From Sphingopyxis sp. (GTDB lineage Bacteria > Pseudomonadota > Alphaproteobacteria > Sphingomonadales > Sphingomonadaceae): 10,505 bases of DNA. A program made the position numbers and the translations under genes. Below are positions 1 to 5,467 of the stretch, one piece after another. Below the pieces are notes generated by a model. That model had not been told where the DNA came from. It saw only the letters and a list, made by a program, of their open reading frames with translations, and did not search any database. Position 1 is the stretch's first letter, and the number at the start of each line of letters is the position of its first letter. The stretch is from assembly GCA_026125835.1 (NCBI GenBank), contig JAHCKJ010000055.1:1-10505 (forward strand), written 5' to 3'.

Positions 1-815
1 CCGACGAAGATCAGTCCGCGGTCCTTGAGCGCAGGACCGAGCGCGGCGCAGATTTCCTGTTCGCGCGGGGTCAGCTCGGCCGCCTCGGCATAGCCGCCGA
101 CCGCGAGGTTCGAGCGGAATTCGCCCTCGCCGGGCTTGCGGTTGATCGCGCCCGCGACCTCGCCGTCGACGAGGACGATGCGCTTGTCGCCCTCACGCAC
201 GCTGGGCAGGAACTGCTGGACCATGAAGGGTTCGGGCCACACCTGTCCGAACAATTCGACGAGCGCGCCGAGGTTGCTGCCGTCGGCGTCGATCCTGAAC
301 ACCGCCTTGCCGCCGTTGCCATGCAGCGGCTTGATCACGACCGCGCCGTGGCGCGCTTGAAAGTCCTTCACCGCGTCGAGGTCGCGCGTGACCATCGTCG
401 GCGGCATATATTCGGCATAGTCGAGCACGAACACCTTTTCGGGCGCGTTGCGCACCGAGACAGGGTCGTTGACCACCAGGGTTTCACCCGCGATGCGTTC
501 GAGCAGCCAGGTGCCGGTGAGATAGCCAAGATCAAAGGGCGGATCCTGCCGCATCAGCACGACATCGACATCGCGGCCAAGGTCGAGGGTGACTTCGTCG
601 CCGAAGCGGTAGTGATCGCCGGCCTCGCGTTTCACGTCGAGCACGCGGTGCGCCTTGGTCGTCAGCCGCCCGGCCTCCCACGTCAGGCCGCGCACGTCGT
701 AATGATAGAGGGTGTACCCGCGTTCGAGCGCTTTCAGCATCAGGTGGAAACTGCTGTCGCCCGCGATGTTGATATTGTCCATCGGGTCCATTTGCACGGC
801 GGCGCGCAGGGTCAT
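1..815 (-). CDS. gshB: Glutathione synthetase, C-terminus beyond window edge
   Basis: Cytoplasmic ATP-grasp ligase that joins gamma-glutamylcysteine and glycine, using ATP, in the second step of glutathione synthesis. The ATG is at 815-813 and the frame stays open to base 3, giving 271 residues; E. coli GshB has about 315, so roughly 45 are missing off the left edge. The N-terminal substrate domain shows MDPMDNINIAGDSSF (residues 9-23), then LMRQDPPFD (87-95), VVNDPVSVRNAPEK (114-127), the ATP-grasp strand IKPLHGNGG (161-169) and EGDKRIVLVDGEV (208-220), followed by RSNLAVGG (234-241). All match the family order. A good ribosome site (GAAGGA, 7 bases before ATG) supports the start. It is the third gene of a minus-strand run rsmI-yraN-gshB, separated from yraN by a repeat-rich spacer. 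Nothing is broken in the visible part. The identification is very secure. Confidence 0.96.
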   Translation of the reverse strand, partial: MTLRAAVQMDPMDNINIAGDSSFHLMLKALERGYTLYHYDVRGLTWEAGRLTTKAHRVLDVKREAGDHYRFGDEVTLDLGRDVDVVLMRQDPPFDLGYLTGTWLLERIAGETLVVNDPVSVRNAPEKVFVLDYAEYMPPTMVTRDLDAVKDFQARHGAVVIKPLHGNGGKAVFRIDADGSNLGALVELFGQVWPEPFMVQQFLPSVREGDKRIVLVDGEVAGAINRKPGEGEFRSNLAVGGYAEAAELTPREQEICAALGPALKDRGLIFV

Positions 816-830
816 TCGTCTATCCTTCTC

Positions 831-960
831 AAGCCCCTCCGCTTCAGGGGAGGGGTTGGGGTGGGGCTGTCGGCCTGACGCGAGGCCGCTTGGCCCACCC
901 CGCTGCGACTAGGCGGCAAGCCGCCAAGTCTCGCTGCCCCTCCCCTGAAGGGGAGGGGTT
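831..960. repeat. Intergenic palindromic repeat unit between yraN and gshB
   Basis: The 154-base spacer between yraN and gshB is mostly inverted-repeat DNA. At 937-958 CCCCTCCCC and GGGGAGGGG are separated by TGAA, a 9-base stem with a four-base loop (10 with the T-A pair). At 912-925 GGCGGC and GCCGCC are separated by AA. A second, imperfect copy of the first palindrome lies at 834-855 (CCCCTCC, then AGGGGAGGGG), so the two ends of the block are near-copies enclosing a GGGGTGGGG/CCCACCCC-type pair. The pattern resembles the dispersed GC-rich palindromes common between genes in sphingomonads, which is recollection and not a search result. It could act as an mRNA stabiliser or attenuator ahead of gshB, or be selfish REP-like DNA. 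It shows no open frame worth calling. Confidence 0.7.
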
Positions 961-969
961 GAAAGATAT

Positions 970-1309
970 TCAGAAACGCAGCGTCACATCGACCCCGGCG
1001 CTCTTCGTGTCGCCCCAGGGGAAGATCCGGACGCGGTCGTTCGCCTTGGTCGTGATCAGATGGCCGCGAGCATTTCCGCGGCTGCGGCGACGCGGCGCAG
1101 GCGATATTGGTCGATCGCAAGATCGAGGTCTTCGGGACGTTCGCTTTCATTTACCCGCCCGATGAAGGCGACGATGCCCGCGCCGCGCGACCAGATCGAC
1201 CCGCCCGCGGCGACGCGTAATCGCTCACCCAGGATGCCAGCCAAGACGCAGCCCACCAGCCGCGCGGCTCGGCCTCGGCACCGCGCGCTTCGGCGGCGGC
1301 GCGCTTCAA
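970..1309 (-). pseudogene. yraN: YraN family (UPF0102) endonuclease-like protein, frameshifted
   Basis: YraN proteins are small (about 115-130 residues) members of the restriction-endonuclease-like fold, function poorly known, usually beside rsmI. The likely start is TTG at 1309-1307, reading KRAAAEARGAEAE, a typical sphingomonad YraN opening; it overlaps the expected rsmI stop as TTGA. After that the reading jumps frames: LGERLRVAAG near 1235-1205, then DLVARR (the conserved E-x-D-L-V-A-R core, in another frame near 1190), then GIVAFI and ERPEDLDLAIDQYRLRRVAAAAEMLA (about 1165-1060) in the first. A further one-base shift near 1063 would continue as HLITTKANDRVRI to a TGA at 970-972. Total length, about 113 codons, is normal. 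The final residues FPWGDTKSAGVDVTLRF do not resemble the usual YraN ending. Either a true pseudogene or poor local sequence; I lean to the latter. Confidence 0.7.
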
Positions 1310-2163
1310 CCCGGTGATCCTTCAGCGCGAGCGCGCGGGCATGGTCGCGCCGATCGAGCCCGAAGCGCTTGGCGACCGCTTTCGCGGCCTGCGCGACGGG
1401 TTTGTCGGCCATCGCCTCGCGCAGCGCCGCGGCGAGTGTCGCGTCATCGGCCGCTTCGGGGGCCGCTTCGCCGGGCGGGGCGACGACGATGACGATCTCG
1501 CCTCTGGCGGCGCGTCGGCATAACGGGCGCGCGGCGAGCTTCCTACCTAGCGTGCCGTGACGCATTCCTCGTACAGCTTGCTGGATCTCGCGCGCCACCG
1601 CGGCCTCGCGGTCGCCCAGTCCCTCGGCGAGCGCGGCGAGGGCGGCGGCGAGGCGCGGGCCACTTTCATAGAAAACTAGCGTGGCGCGCAGCGCGGAAAA
1701 TTCGGCAATTGTGTCGGCGCGCGCCTTGGCCTTGTTCGGCAGGAAGCCCGCGAACAGGAAGCGGTCGCTCGGCAATCCCGACAGGGTGATCGCGGCGATC
1801 GCGGCGCACGGGCCGGGCAGGGTGGTACACGCCCCGCCGCGCGGGCGTCGCGCACCAGCTTGCAGTTCCGGATCCAGTCAGCGGGGTGCCGGCGTCCGAC
1901 ACCAAAACGACAATTTCATCGGCCATGCGGCTGATCAGCGCCGCGCGCGTCCGTTCGTCGCTATGGTCATGATAGGGGGTCATCGGCACGCGAAGGCCCA
2001 GATGTGAAAGCAGCTTTGCGGTGACGCGGGTATCCTCCGCCAGGATCAGTCGGCGATCCCAGCACCGCGCGGCGCGCGCGCTGATGTCGCCGAGGTTGCC
2101 GATGGGGGTCGCGACGATATAGAGACCGGGCAAGGGAGAATTTGAGATGGTCGAATCTGGCAT
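1306..2163 (-). pseudogene. rsmI: 16S rRNA (cytidine(1402)-2'-O)-methyltransferase, frameshifted
   Basis: RsmI uses S-adenosylmethionine to 2'-O-methylate C1402 in the decoding centre of 16S rRNA. From ATG 2163-2161 the frame reads LYIVATPIGNLGDI, LILAEDTRVT, YHDHSDERT and LVSDAGTPL, all family hallmarks in the right order. It then breaks: KLVRDARAA lies in a second frame near 1860-1835, TLPGPCAAIAAI and LPSDRFLFAGFLPNKAKAR (about 1775) in a third, SKLYEECVT near 1582-1557 and RYADAPP near 1530-1505 again off frame, and RGEIVIVVAPPGEAAPE returns to the main one. The expected stop is the TGA at 1308-1306, overlapping the yraN start. Overall length (858 bases, 286 codons) equals that of an intact RsmI, so insertions and deletions nearly cancel. 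At least six small indels are needed. A real pseudogene or sequencing error are both possible. Confidence 0.85.
2132..2138 (+). promoter_or_regulatory. Ribosome binding site of the LpoA-like gene
   Basis: AAGGGAG lies 8 bases before ATG 2147 and favours this start over the in-frame ATGs at 2162 and 2225. It lies inside the rsmI coding sequence on the other strand, where the same bases encode part of the SPLPG stretch. Confidence 0.6.
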
Positions 2164-3361
2164 GGCACCGAAAATGGCAGAAACTGCCCCTACACGCCAA
2201 AATAATGCGCCGCCGCGCCGACAAATGTTGCGCGGGCTGGGCATCGTGGCGATGGCGGGTCTGCTCGGCGCCTGTCAGGTCGTGCCGAAAGGCAATGGTC
2301 CGGCGACGCCGCCGCCGCCCGAAACCCCCACCGACAATGTCGGCCCCGGCCTGCCCACCGACCCCGACCGCCACCGCGTCGCGCTGCTGGTGCCGCAGAC
2401 CGGCGCCAACGCCGACGTCGGCACCGCGATCGCCAATGCGACGACGCTGGCCTTGCTCGATTCGCGCACCGAGCGCGTCCGGATCACCACCTATGACACC
2501 GCGCTGGGCGCCGCCGCGGCGGCGCGGCAGGCGGTCGCCGACGGCAACAAGCTGATCCTCGGCCCGCTGCTGAGCGAAGATGTGACGGCGGTGGCGCCGA
2601 TCGCGCGCGACGCCAAAGTGCCGGTGCTCAGCTTCTCGAACGACAGCGGCGTTGCGGGCAACGGCGTGTTCATCATGGGCTTTGTCCCCGGCCAGTCGGT
2701 CGAGCGCGTCGTCGCCTTCGCGCGCGGCAAGGGCCACCAGCGCTTCGGCGCGCTGGTGCCGAAAAATGTCTATGGCGACCGGTCGGCGGCGGCATTCCGC
2801 GCCGCAGTCGCGGAGGCGGGCGGCACGCTCGTTGCCGTCGAATCCTACGACCGCAGCGCGACCGCGCTGACCGGCGCGGCGCGGCGGATCGCCAACGCGG
2901 GCGCGATCGATGCGGTGCTGATCGCCGACAGCGGTGGCAACGCGATCCGCGCGGTGCCGATCGTGAAGGGCAGCGGGCCGCGGCAGATACTCGGGACCGA
3001 GCTTTGGAACACCGACGCATCGCTCGGCGGCAGCGCGGTGATGCGGGGATCGTGGTTCGCCAGCGTTTCGGACGGCCTTTATGGCCAGCTGGCGACCAAA
3101 TATCGCACCCGGTTCGGCAAGGCGCCGTACCGGCTTGCCAGCCTGGGCTATGACTCGGTGCTGCTCACGGTGCGTATTTCGCGCGACTGGAAACCGGGTA
3201 CGGCCTTTCCGGTCAACAAGCTGATGGCAGCCGACGGGTTTGGCGGCATCGACGGCATTTTCCGCTTCAACAATCGCGGTATCGCGCAGCGCGCGCTCGA
3301 GGTGAGCGAGATTGGCGCGGGCGGCTTCCGCGTCGTCGATCCCGCGCCGACCAAATGGTGA
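2147..3361 (+). CDS. Penicillin-binding protein activator, LpoA/LppC-like lipoprotein
   Basis: Predicted lipoprotein of 404 residues with a periplasmic-binding-protein fold (Peripla_BP_6 type), related to the C-terminal domain of E. coli LpoA, which activates the murein synthase PBP1A from the outer membrane. The N-terminus has basic RRQMLRG (25-30), a hydrophobic stretch and a lipobox LGAC with the lipidated Cys at residue 43. A proline-rich tether (PPPPETP) follows, then the binding fold from HRVALLVPQTGANADVG (76-92), through LILGPLLSEDVTAVAPIA, VPVLSFSND and GDRSAAAFRAAVAEAGG, to GIDGIFRFNNRG near the end. At about 400 residues it lacks the N-terminal TPR-like half of enteric LpoA, as is usual in alphaproteobacteria. 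The chosen ATG has a good ribosome site; ATGs at 2162 and 2225 are alternatives that keep the signal. It is divergent from rsmI, with starts overlapping by 17 bases. A role in murein synthesis is inferred from the family only. Confidence 0.88.
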   Translation: MVESGMAPKMAETAPTRQNNAPPRRQMLRGLGIVAMAGLLGACQVVPKGNGPATPPPPETPTDNVGPGLPTDPDRHRVALLVPQTGANADVGTAIANATTLALLDSRTERVRITTYDTALGAAAAARQAVADGNKLILGPLLSEDVTAVAPIARDAKVPVLSFSNDSGVAGNGVFIMGFVPGQSVERVVAFARGKGHQRFGALVPKNVYGDRSAAAFRAAVAEAGGTLVAVESYDRSATALTGAARRIANAGAIDAVLIADSGGNAIRAVPIVKGSGPRQILGTELWNTDASLGGSAVMRGSWFASVSDGLYGQLATKYRTRFGKAPYRLASLGYDSVLLTVRISRDWKPGTAFPVNKLMAADGFGGIDGIFRFNNRGIAQRALEVSEIGAGGFRVVDPAPTKW

Positions 3362-3422
3362 CGGGCGTGGCCTGACCGCCACAGTTGGGCCGAAAAGCAT
3401 TGCAAGGATGTGACGCGCAGCC

Positions 3423-3450
3423 TTTACGGCGCGGCTGTGTTCACTATATG
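3423..3450 (+). promoter_or_regulatory. Candidate infC promoter
   Basis: TTTACG (3423-3428) and CTATAT (3445-3450) are 16 bases apart in the 153-base spacer before infC. Transcription would begin near 3457, leaving a leader of about 58 bases. The match is moderate and unsupported by anything beyond position; the rest of the spacer shows no other structure I trust. Confidence 0.35.
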
Positions 3451-3501
3451 GACATGGTGCGCGCCGATCGTACCGATTCCGCGCGACGCCCGTTAACGAT
3501 C

Positions 3502-3506
3502 AGGAG
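3502..3506 (+). promoter_or_regulatory. Ribosome binding site that decides the infC start
   Basis: AGGAG, a strong Shine-Dalgarno sequence, stands 8 bases before the in-frame ATA at 3515-3517 and 35 bases before the first in-frame ATG at 3542. Its spacing fits initiation at ATA and not at ATG, which has only C-rich sequence in front of it. Confidence 0.75.
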
Positions 3507-3514
3507 ATACAGCT

Positions 3515-4063
3515 ATACCACCGCCCACGACCCGCCGCCCGATGGAGCGCACGCCGCCCAAGAATGGCCCGCGATACAATGAATTCATCGCCTCTCCGAA
3601 GGTCCGCGTGATCGACGAGGAAGGCGAAAATCTGGGCGTAATGCTGACCGCCGAAGCGATCGAACAAGCCGCCGAAGTCGGACTCGACCTGGTCGAAGTG
3701 TCCCCCAACGCCGACCCGCCGGTGTGCAAATTCCTGGACGTCGGCAAGTTCAAATATGAGGCCCAGAAAAAGGCCAACCTGGCGCGCAAGAGCCAGAAGA
3801 CGCAGGAAATCAAAGAGATCAAGATGCGTCCGAATATCGACGATCATGATTTCGATGTGAAGATGCGCAAGGTTTTCGACTTTCTGGGCGAAGGCGACAA
3901 GGTCAAGATGACGATGCGTTTCCGCGGCCGCGAAATGAGCCACACCCAGCTTGGCCTGAATGTGCTCCAGCGCGTCGCCGAAATGACCGCCGAGATCGCG
4001 AAGGTCGAGGCGCATCCGCGCACCGAAGGTCGGCAGATGCTGATGGTGCTGGCACCGAAATAG
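3515..4063 (+). CDS. infC: Translation initiation factor IF-3, probable AUA start
   Basis: IF3 binds the 30S subunit, prevents premature 50S joining and proofreads the initiator tRNA-start codon match. From ATA 3515 the product is 182 residues, close to E. coli IF3 (180), opening MPPPTTRRPMERTPPKNGPRYNEFI if ATA is read as Met. The N-terminal domain runs through VRVIDEEGENLGVM, AIEQAAEVGLDLVEVSP and PPVCKFLDVGKFKYE; the lysine-rich linker KKANLARKSQKTQEIKEIK joins it to the C-terminal domain with MRPNIDDHDFDVKMRK, VKMTMRFRGREM and HPRTEGRQMLMVLAPK. An in-frame TAA at 3494-3496 limits the start to 3497-3542, and the only initiator-like codons there are ATA 3515 and ATG 3542. The ATA sits at ideal distance from AGGAG. 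Non-AUG starts let IF3 repress its own mRNA, as with AUU in E. coli infC; the same control is inferred here. A conservative annotation would start at 3542 (173 residues). No ribosomal protein gene follows. Confidence 0.93.
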   Translation: MPPPTTRRPMERTPPKNGPRYNEFIASPKVRVIDEEGENLGVMLTAEAIEQAAEVGLDLVEVSPNADPPVCKFLDVGKFKYEAQKKANLARKSQKTQEIKEIKMRPNIDDHDFDVKMRKVFDFLGEGDKVKMTMRFRGREMSHTQLGLNVLQRVAEMTAEIAKVEAHPRTEGRQMLMVLAPK

Positions 4064-4076
4064 CGCTGGTCCGGCG

Positions 4077-4775
4077 TCAGCCGACAGGAAATTCGAGGGC
4101 GGTCGTCCCACCGGGACGGCCGCCCTTTTCATATCGGCGCTCGGCCATTCGCACGCGGCCGTCGGCGGCGATCGTGACGAGGGTCGAGGCGCGCGTCCCG
4201 TAAACATCGCCGCGCAGGAACAGCGCCGGGTCGTCATCGGCCGTCAGCGTGTCGAGCAGGCGTTCGGGATTGCTGCCCGCCGCAACGACCGCCGCGAGCG
4301 CGGTGCGGAGGCGCTCGGCACGCGGGCAGGGGGCGTCGACGGGCTCGTTGGCGAGCGCGTGGACGCCGGGGGCGAGCGCGACGATCTGCGGCTGCGGTCG
4401 ATTGGTGAAAAGGCGCGCGCCACCGGCGCCAATCACAAACAGGTTGAAGGCGTTGAAACGGTCGAGATCGGCCGCGACCGGATCGGCGAAGCGGCCGTCG
4501 CCGCGCAGCATGTCGGTGACGAGCGCGCCGCGCGATTCCTTTGCCGGATCGGGCATCGCGCCGCGCACATTGGTCACAACAACCGCGCGGCCGCTGGGAG
4601 CGTGGACGCCGAGCCATGTCCCGCCTGCCTGCAAGTCGCGGCCGGCAACAATGCCGCCGGCATCCTCCCATGTGCCAAGCGGTGCAGCTGGACGGGCGTG
4701 AAACTCGTCGCGGTTGCCGATCAGGATCAGCGGCCAGTCGGGGTGGACGCGATGGGCAAGGGCGACGACGCACAT
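4077..4775 (-). CDS. NRDE family protein (TANGO2 homologue)
   Basis: A 232-residue member of the NRDE/TANGO2 family (COG3332), whose eukaryotic members affect secretory-organelle and lipid or haem metabolism and whose bacterial role is unsettled. It begins MCVVALAHRVHPDWPLILIGNRDEF: Cys2 next to the initiator is typical and suggests an N-terminal nucleophile after Met removal, and NRDE is at residues 21-24, followed by HARPAAPL. Further family features are GGTWLGV, VTNVRG and the ending RVRMAERRYEKGGR. The start ATG is at 4775-4773; no strong ribosome site is visible. The gene converges on infC with 13 bases between stop codons. Its last coding bases form the left and right arms of the infC terminator, so the KGGRPGGTTALEF stretch is also constrained as RNA structure on the other strand. 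Family assignment is secure; biochemical function is not. Confidence 0.9.
   Translation of the reverse strand: MCVVALAHRVHPDWPLILIGNRDEFHARPAAPLGTWEDAGGIVAGRDLQAGGTWLGVHAPSGRAVVVTNVRGAMPDPAKESRGALVTDMLRGDGRFADPVAADLDRFNAFNLFVIGAGGARLFTNRPQPQIVALAPGVHALANEPVDAPCPRAERLRTALAAVVAAGSNPERLLDTLTADDDPALFLRGDVYGTRASTLVTIAADGRVRMAERRYEKGGRPGGTTALEFPVG
4097..4129 (+). terminator. Rho-independent terminator of infC
   Basis: GGGCGGTCGTCCC (4097-4109) and GGGACGGCCGCCC (4113-4125) form a 13-pair stem, with one G-U wobble and a three-base loop, followed by TTTT at 4126-4129, 34 bases after the infC stop. On the minus strand the hairpin has no following T-run, so it serves infC only. It lies wholly inside the coding sequence of the convergent NRDE gene. 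Confidence 0.85.
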
Positions 4776-4802
4776 GATGCGCCTATCGCGATCTCAGCGC
4801 GG

Positions 4803-4823
4803 CTTGCCAAGCGCCTTGGCAGG
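4803..4823. repeat. Inverted repeat upstream of two divergent genes
   Basis: TGCCAAG (4805-4811) and CTTGGCA (4815-4821) are perfect inverted copies around CGC, extendable to nine pairs with a wobble. It lies between the divergent NRDE gene and the small membrane-protein gene, 27 bases before the NRDE start. It may be an operator or an mRNA hairpin; no T-run follows on either side. Confidence 0.4.
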
Positions 4824-4840
4824 TCGCCGCGACATCTTTG

Positions 4841-4868
4841 TTTCGGTGGCGCCGCCAGTGTGTTATAT
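4841..4868 (+). promoter_or_regulatory. Candidate promoter of the membrane-protein gene
   Basis: TTTCGG (4841-4846) and TTATAT (4863-4868) are 16 bases apart, about 70 bases before the gene at 4942. The -10 is reasonable and AT-rich in a GC-rich setting, but the -35 is weak. Confidence 0.25.
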
Positions 4869-4941
4869 CGTTAGCGCACCGCGGTTGCTGAGGGGCAAAG
4901 GCGGATTGTTCGTTGCAGTCTTTCCGGGGAGGGAGATGATT

Positions 4942-5379
4942 ATGACCGAAGCTGGAAAAACGCCGGTCCATCTGTGGGCGGTGGCGGTCGTTTCGCTGCT
5001 GTGGAACGCCTTCGGGGCGGTCGATTACACGATGACCAAGCTGAGAAATCCCGAATATATGGCGGCTTTCACCGCCGAACAGCAGGCCTATTTCTACAGC
5101 TTCCCCTTGTGGGCCAATGTCGGCTGGGCGCTGGGCGTGTGGGGATCGGTACTGGGGTCGGTGCTGTTGCTCATGCGCAGCCGCCACGCGGTGACGGCAT
5201 TTCTATTGTCGATCGTCGGGCTGGCGATCAGCTGCATCTATCAGTTCGGGATGCACTATGGCGATCTGGAGCGGATGTTCGGGACGTTTCCGATGATCTT
5301 TACCGCGGTGATCTGGGTCATCCTGATCGCGCTGTTTCTATACGCGCGGGCGCAGGCGGCGAAGGGGGTGTTGCGGTAG
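4942..5379 (+). CDS. Small four-helix integral membrane protein, function unknown
   Basis: A 145-residue hydrophobic protein with four likely membrane helices at about residues 10-28, 55-78, 83-103 and 115-135, and short charged ends. I do not recognise a named family with certainty; proteins with the same outline (WNAFGAVDYTMTKLRN, then QQAYFYSFPLWANVGWALGVWGSVLGS) are widespread in alphaproteobacteria and are usually left as hypothetical or, on weak grounds, called sugar transporters. No catalytic or metal-binding motif is visible. The start at ATG 4942 has GGAG at 4932-4935, six bases away; an in-frame ATG at 4936 would add two residues but sits directly against that GGAG. The gene stands alone, divergent from the NRDE gene and convergent with the peptidase gene, from which it is separated by a perfect hairpin. 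That it is a real gene is well supported by the coherent membrane topology and ribosome site. Confidence 0.85.
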   Translation: MTEAGKTPVHLWAVAVVSLLWNAFGAVDYTMTKLRNPEYMAAFTAEQQAYFYSFPLWANVGWALGVWGSVLGSVLLLMRSRHAVTAFLLSIVGLAISCIYQFGMHYGDLERMFGTFPMIFTAVIWVILIALFLYARAQAAKGVLR

Positions 5380-5418
5380 TGAAGCGGCTTTTGGGGTGGT
5401 TTCCCGACCTCCCCTCAC

Positions 5419-5448
5419 TCATCATCCCGGCCTTCGCCGGGATGATGA
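5419..5448. terminator. Perfect hairpin between convergent genes, likely repeat-derived
   Basis: TCATCATCCCGGC (5419-5431) and GCCGGGATGATGA (5436-5448) pair without mismatch over 13 bases around a CTTC loop. It lies between two stop codons that face each other (5379 and 5468), where it could end both transcripts, although no T-run follows on either strand. The TCATCCCGGC/GCCGGGATGA core is a widespread intergenic palindrome in sphingomonads and related bacteria, from general knowledge and not a search. Confidence 0.6.
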
Positions 5449-5467
5449 TAGTGGTAAGGCAGGCTTC

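Noticed and set aside
321..878. A 185-codon plus-strand open frame over gshB
   Set aside because: It is antisense to a clearly conserved glutathione synthetase and runs into the repeat-rich spacer; its protein has no coherent pattern.
812..1150. A minus-strand open frame joining the yraN 3' region through the repeat to the gshB start
   Set aside because: Most of it translates palindromic spacer; its only meaningful part is an out-of-frame piece of yraN.
1967..3400. A 477-codon open frame on the minus strand opposite the LpoA-like gene
   Set aside because: It is rich in Arg, Ala and His with no domain logic and mirrors the third-position GC bias of the real gene, which has a lipobox, a binding fold and a ribosome site.
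3362..3514. A terminator for the LpoA-like gene in the spacer before infC
   Set aside because: Only weak five-base stems such as CAGCC/GGCTG are present and none is followed by a T-run, so the call could not be supported.
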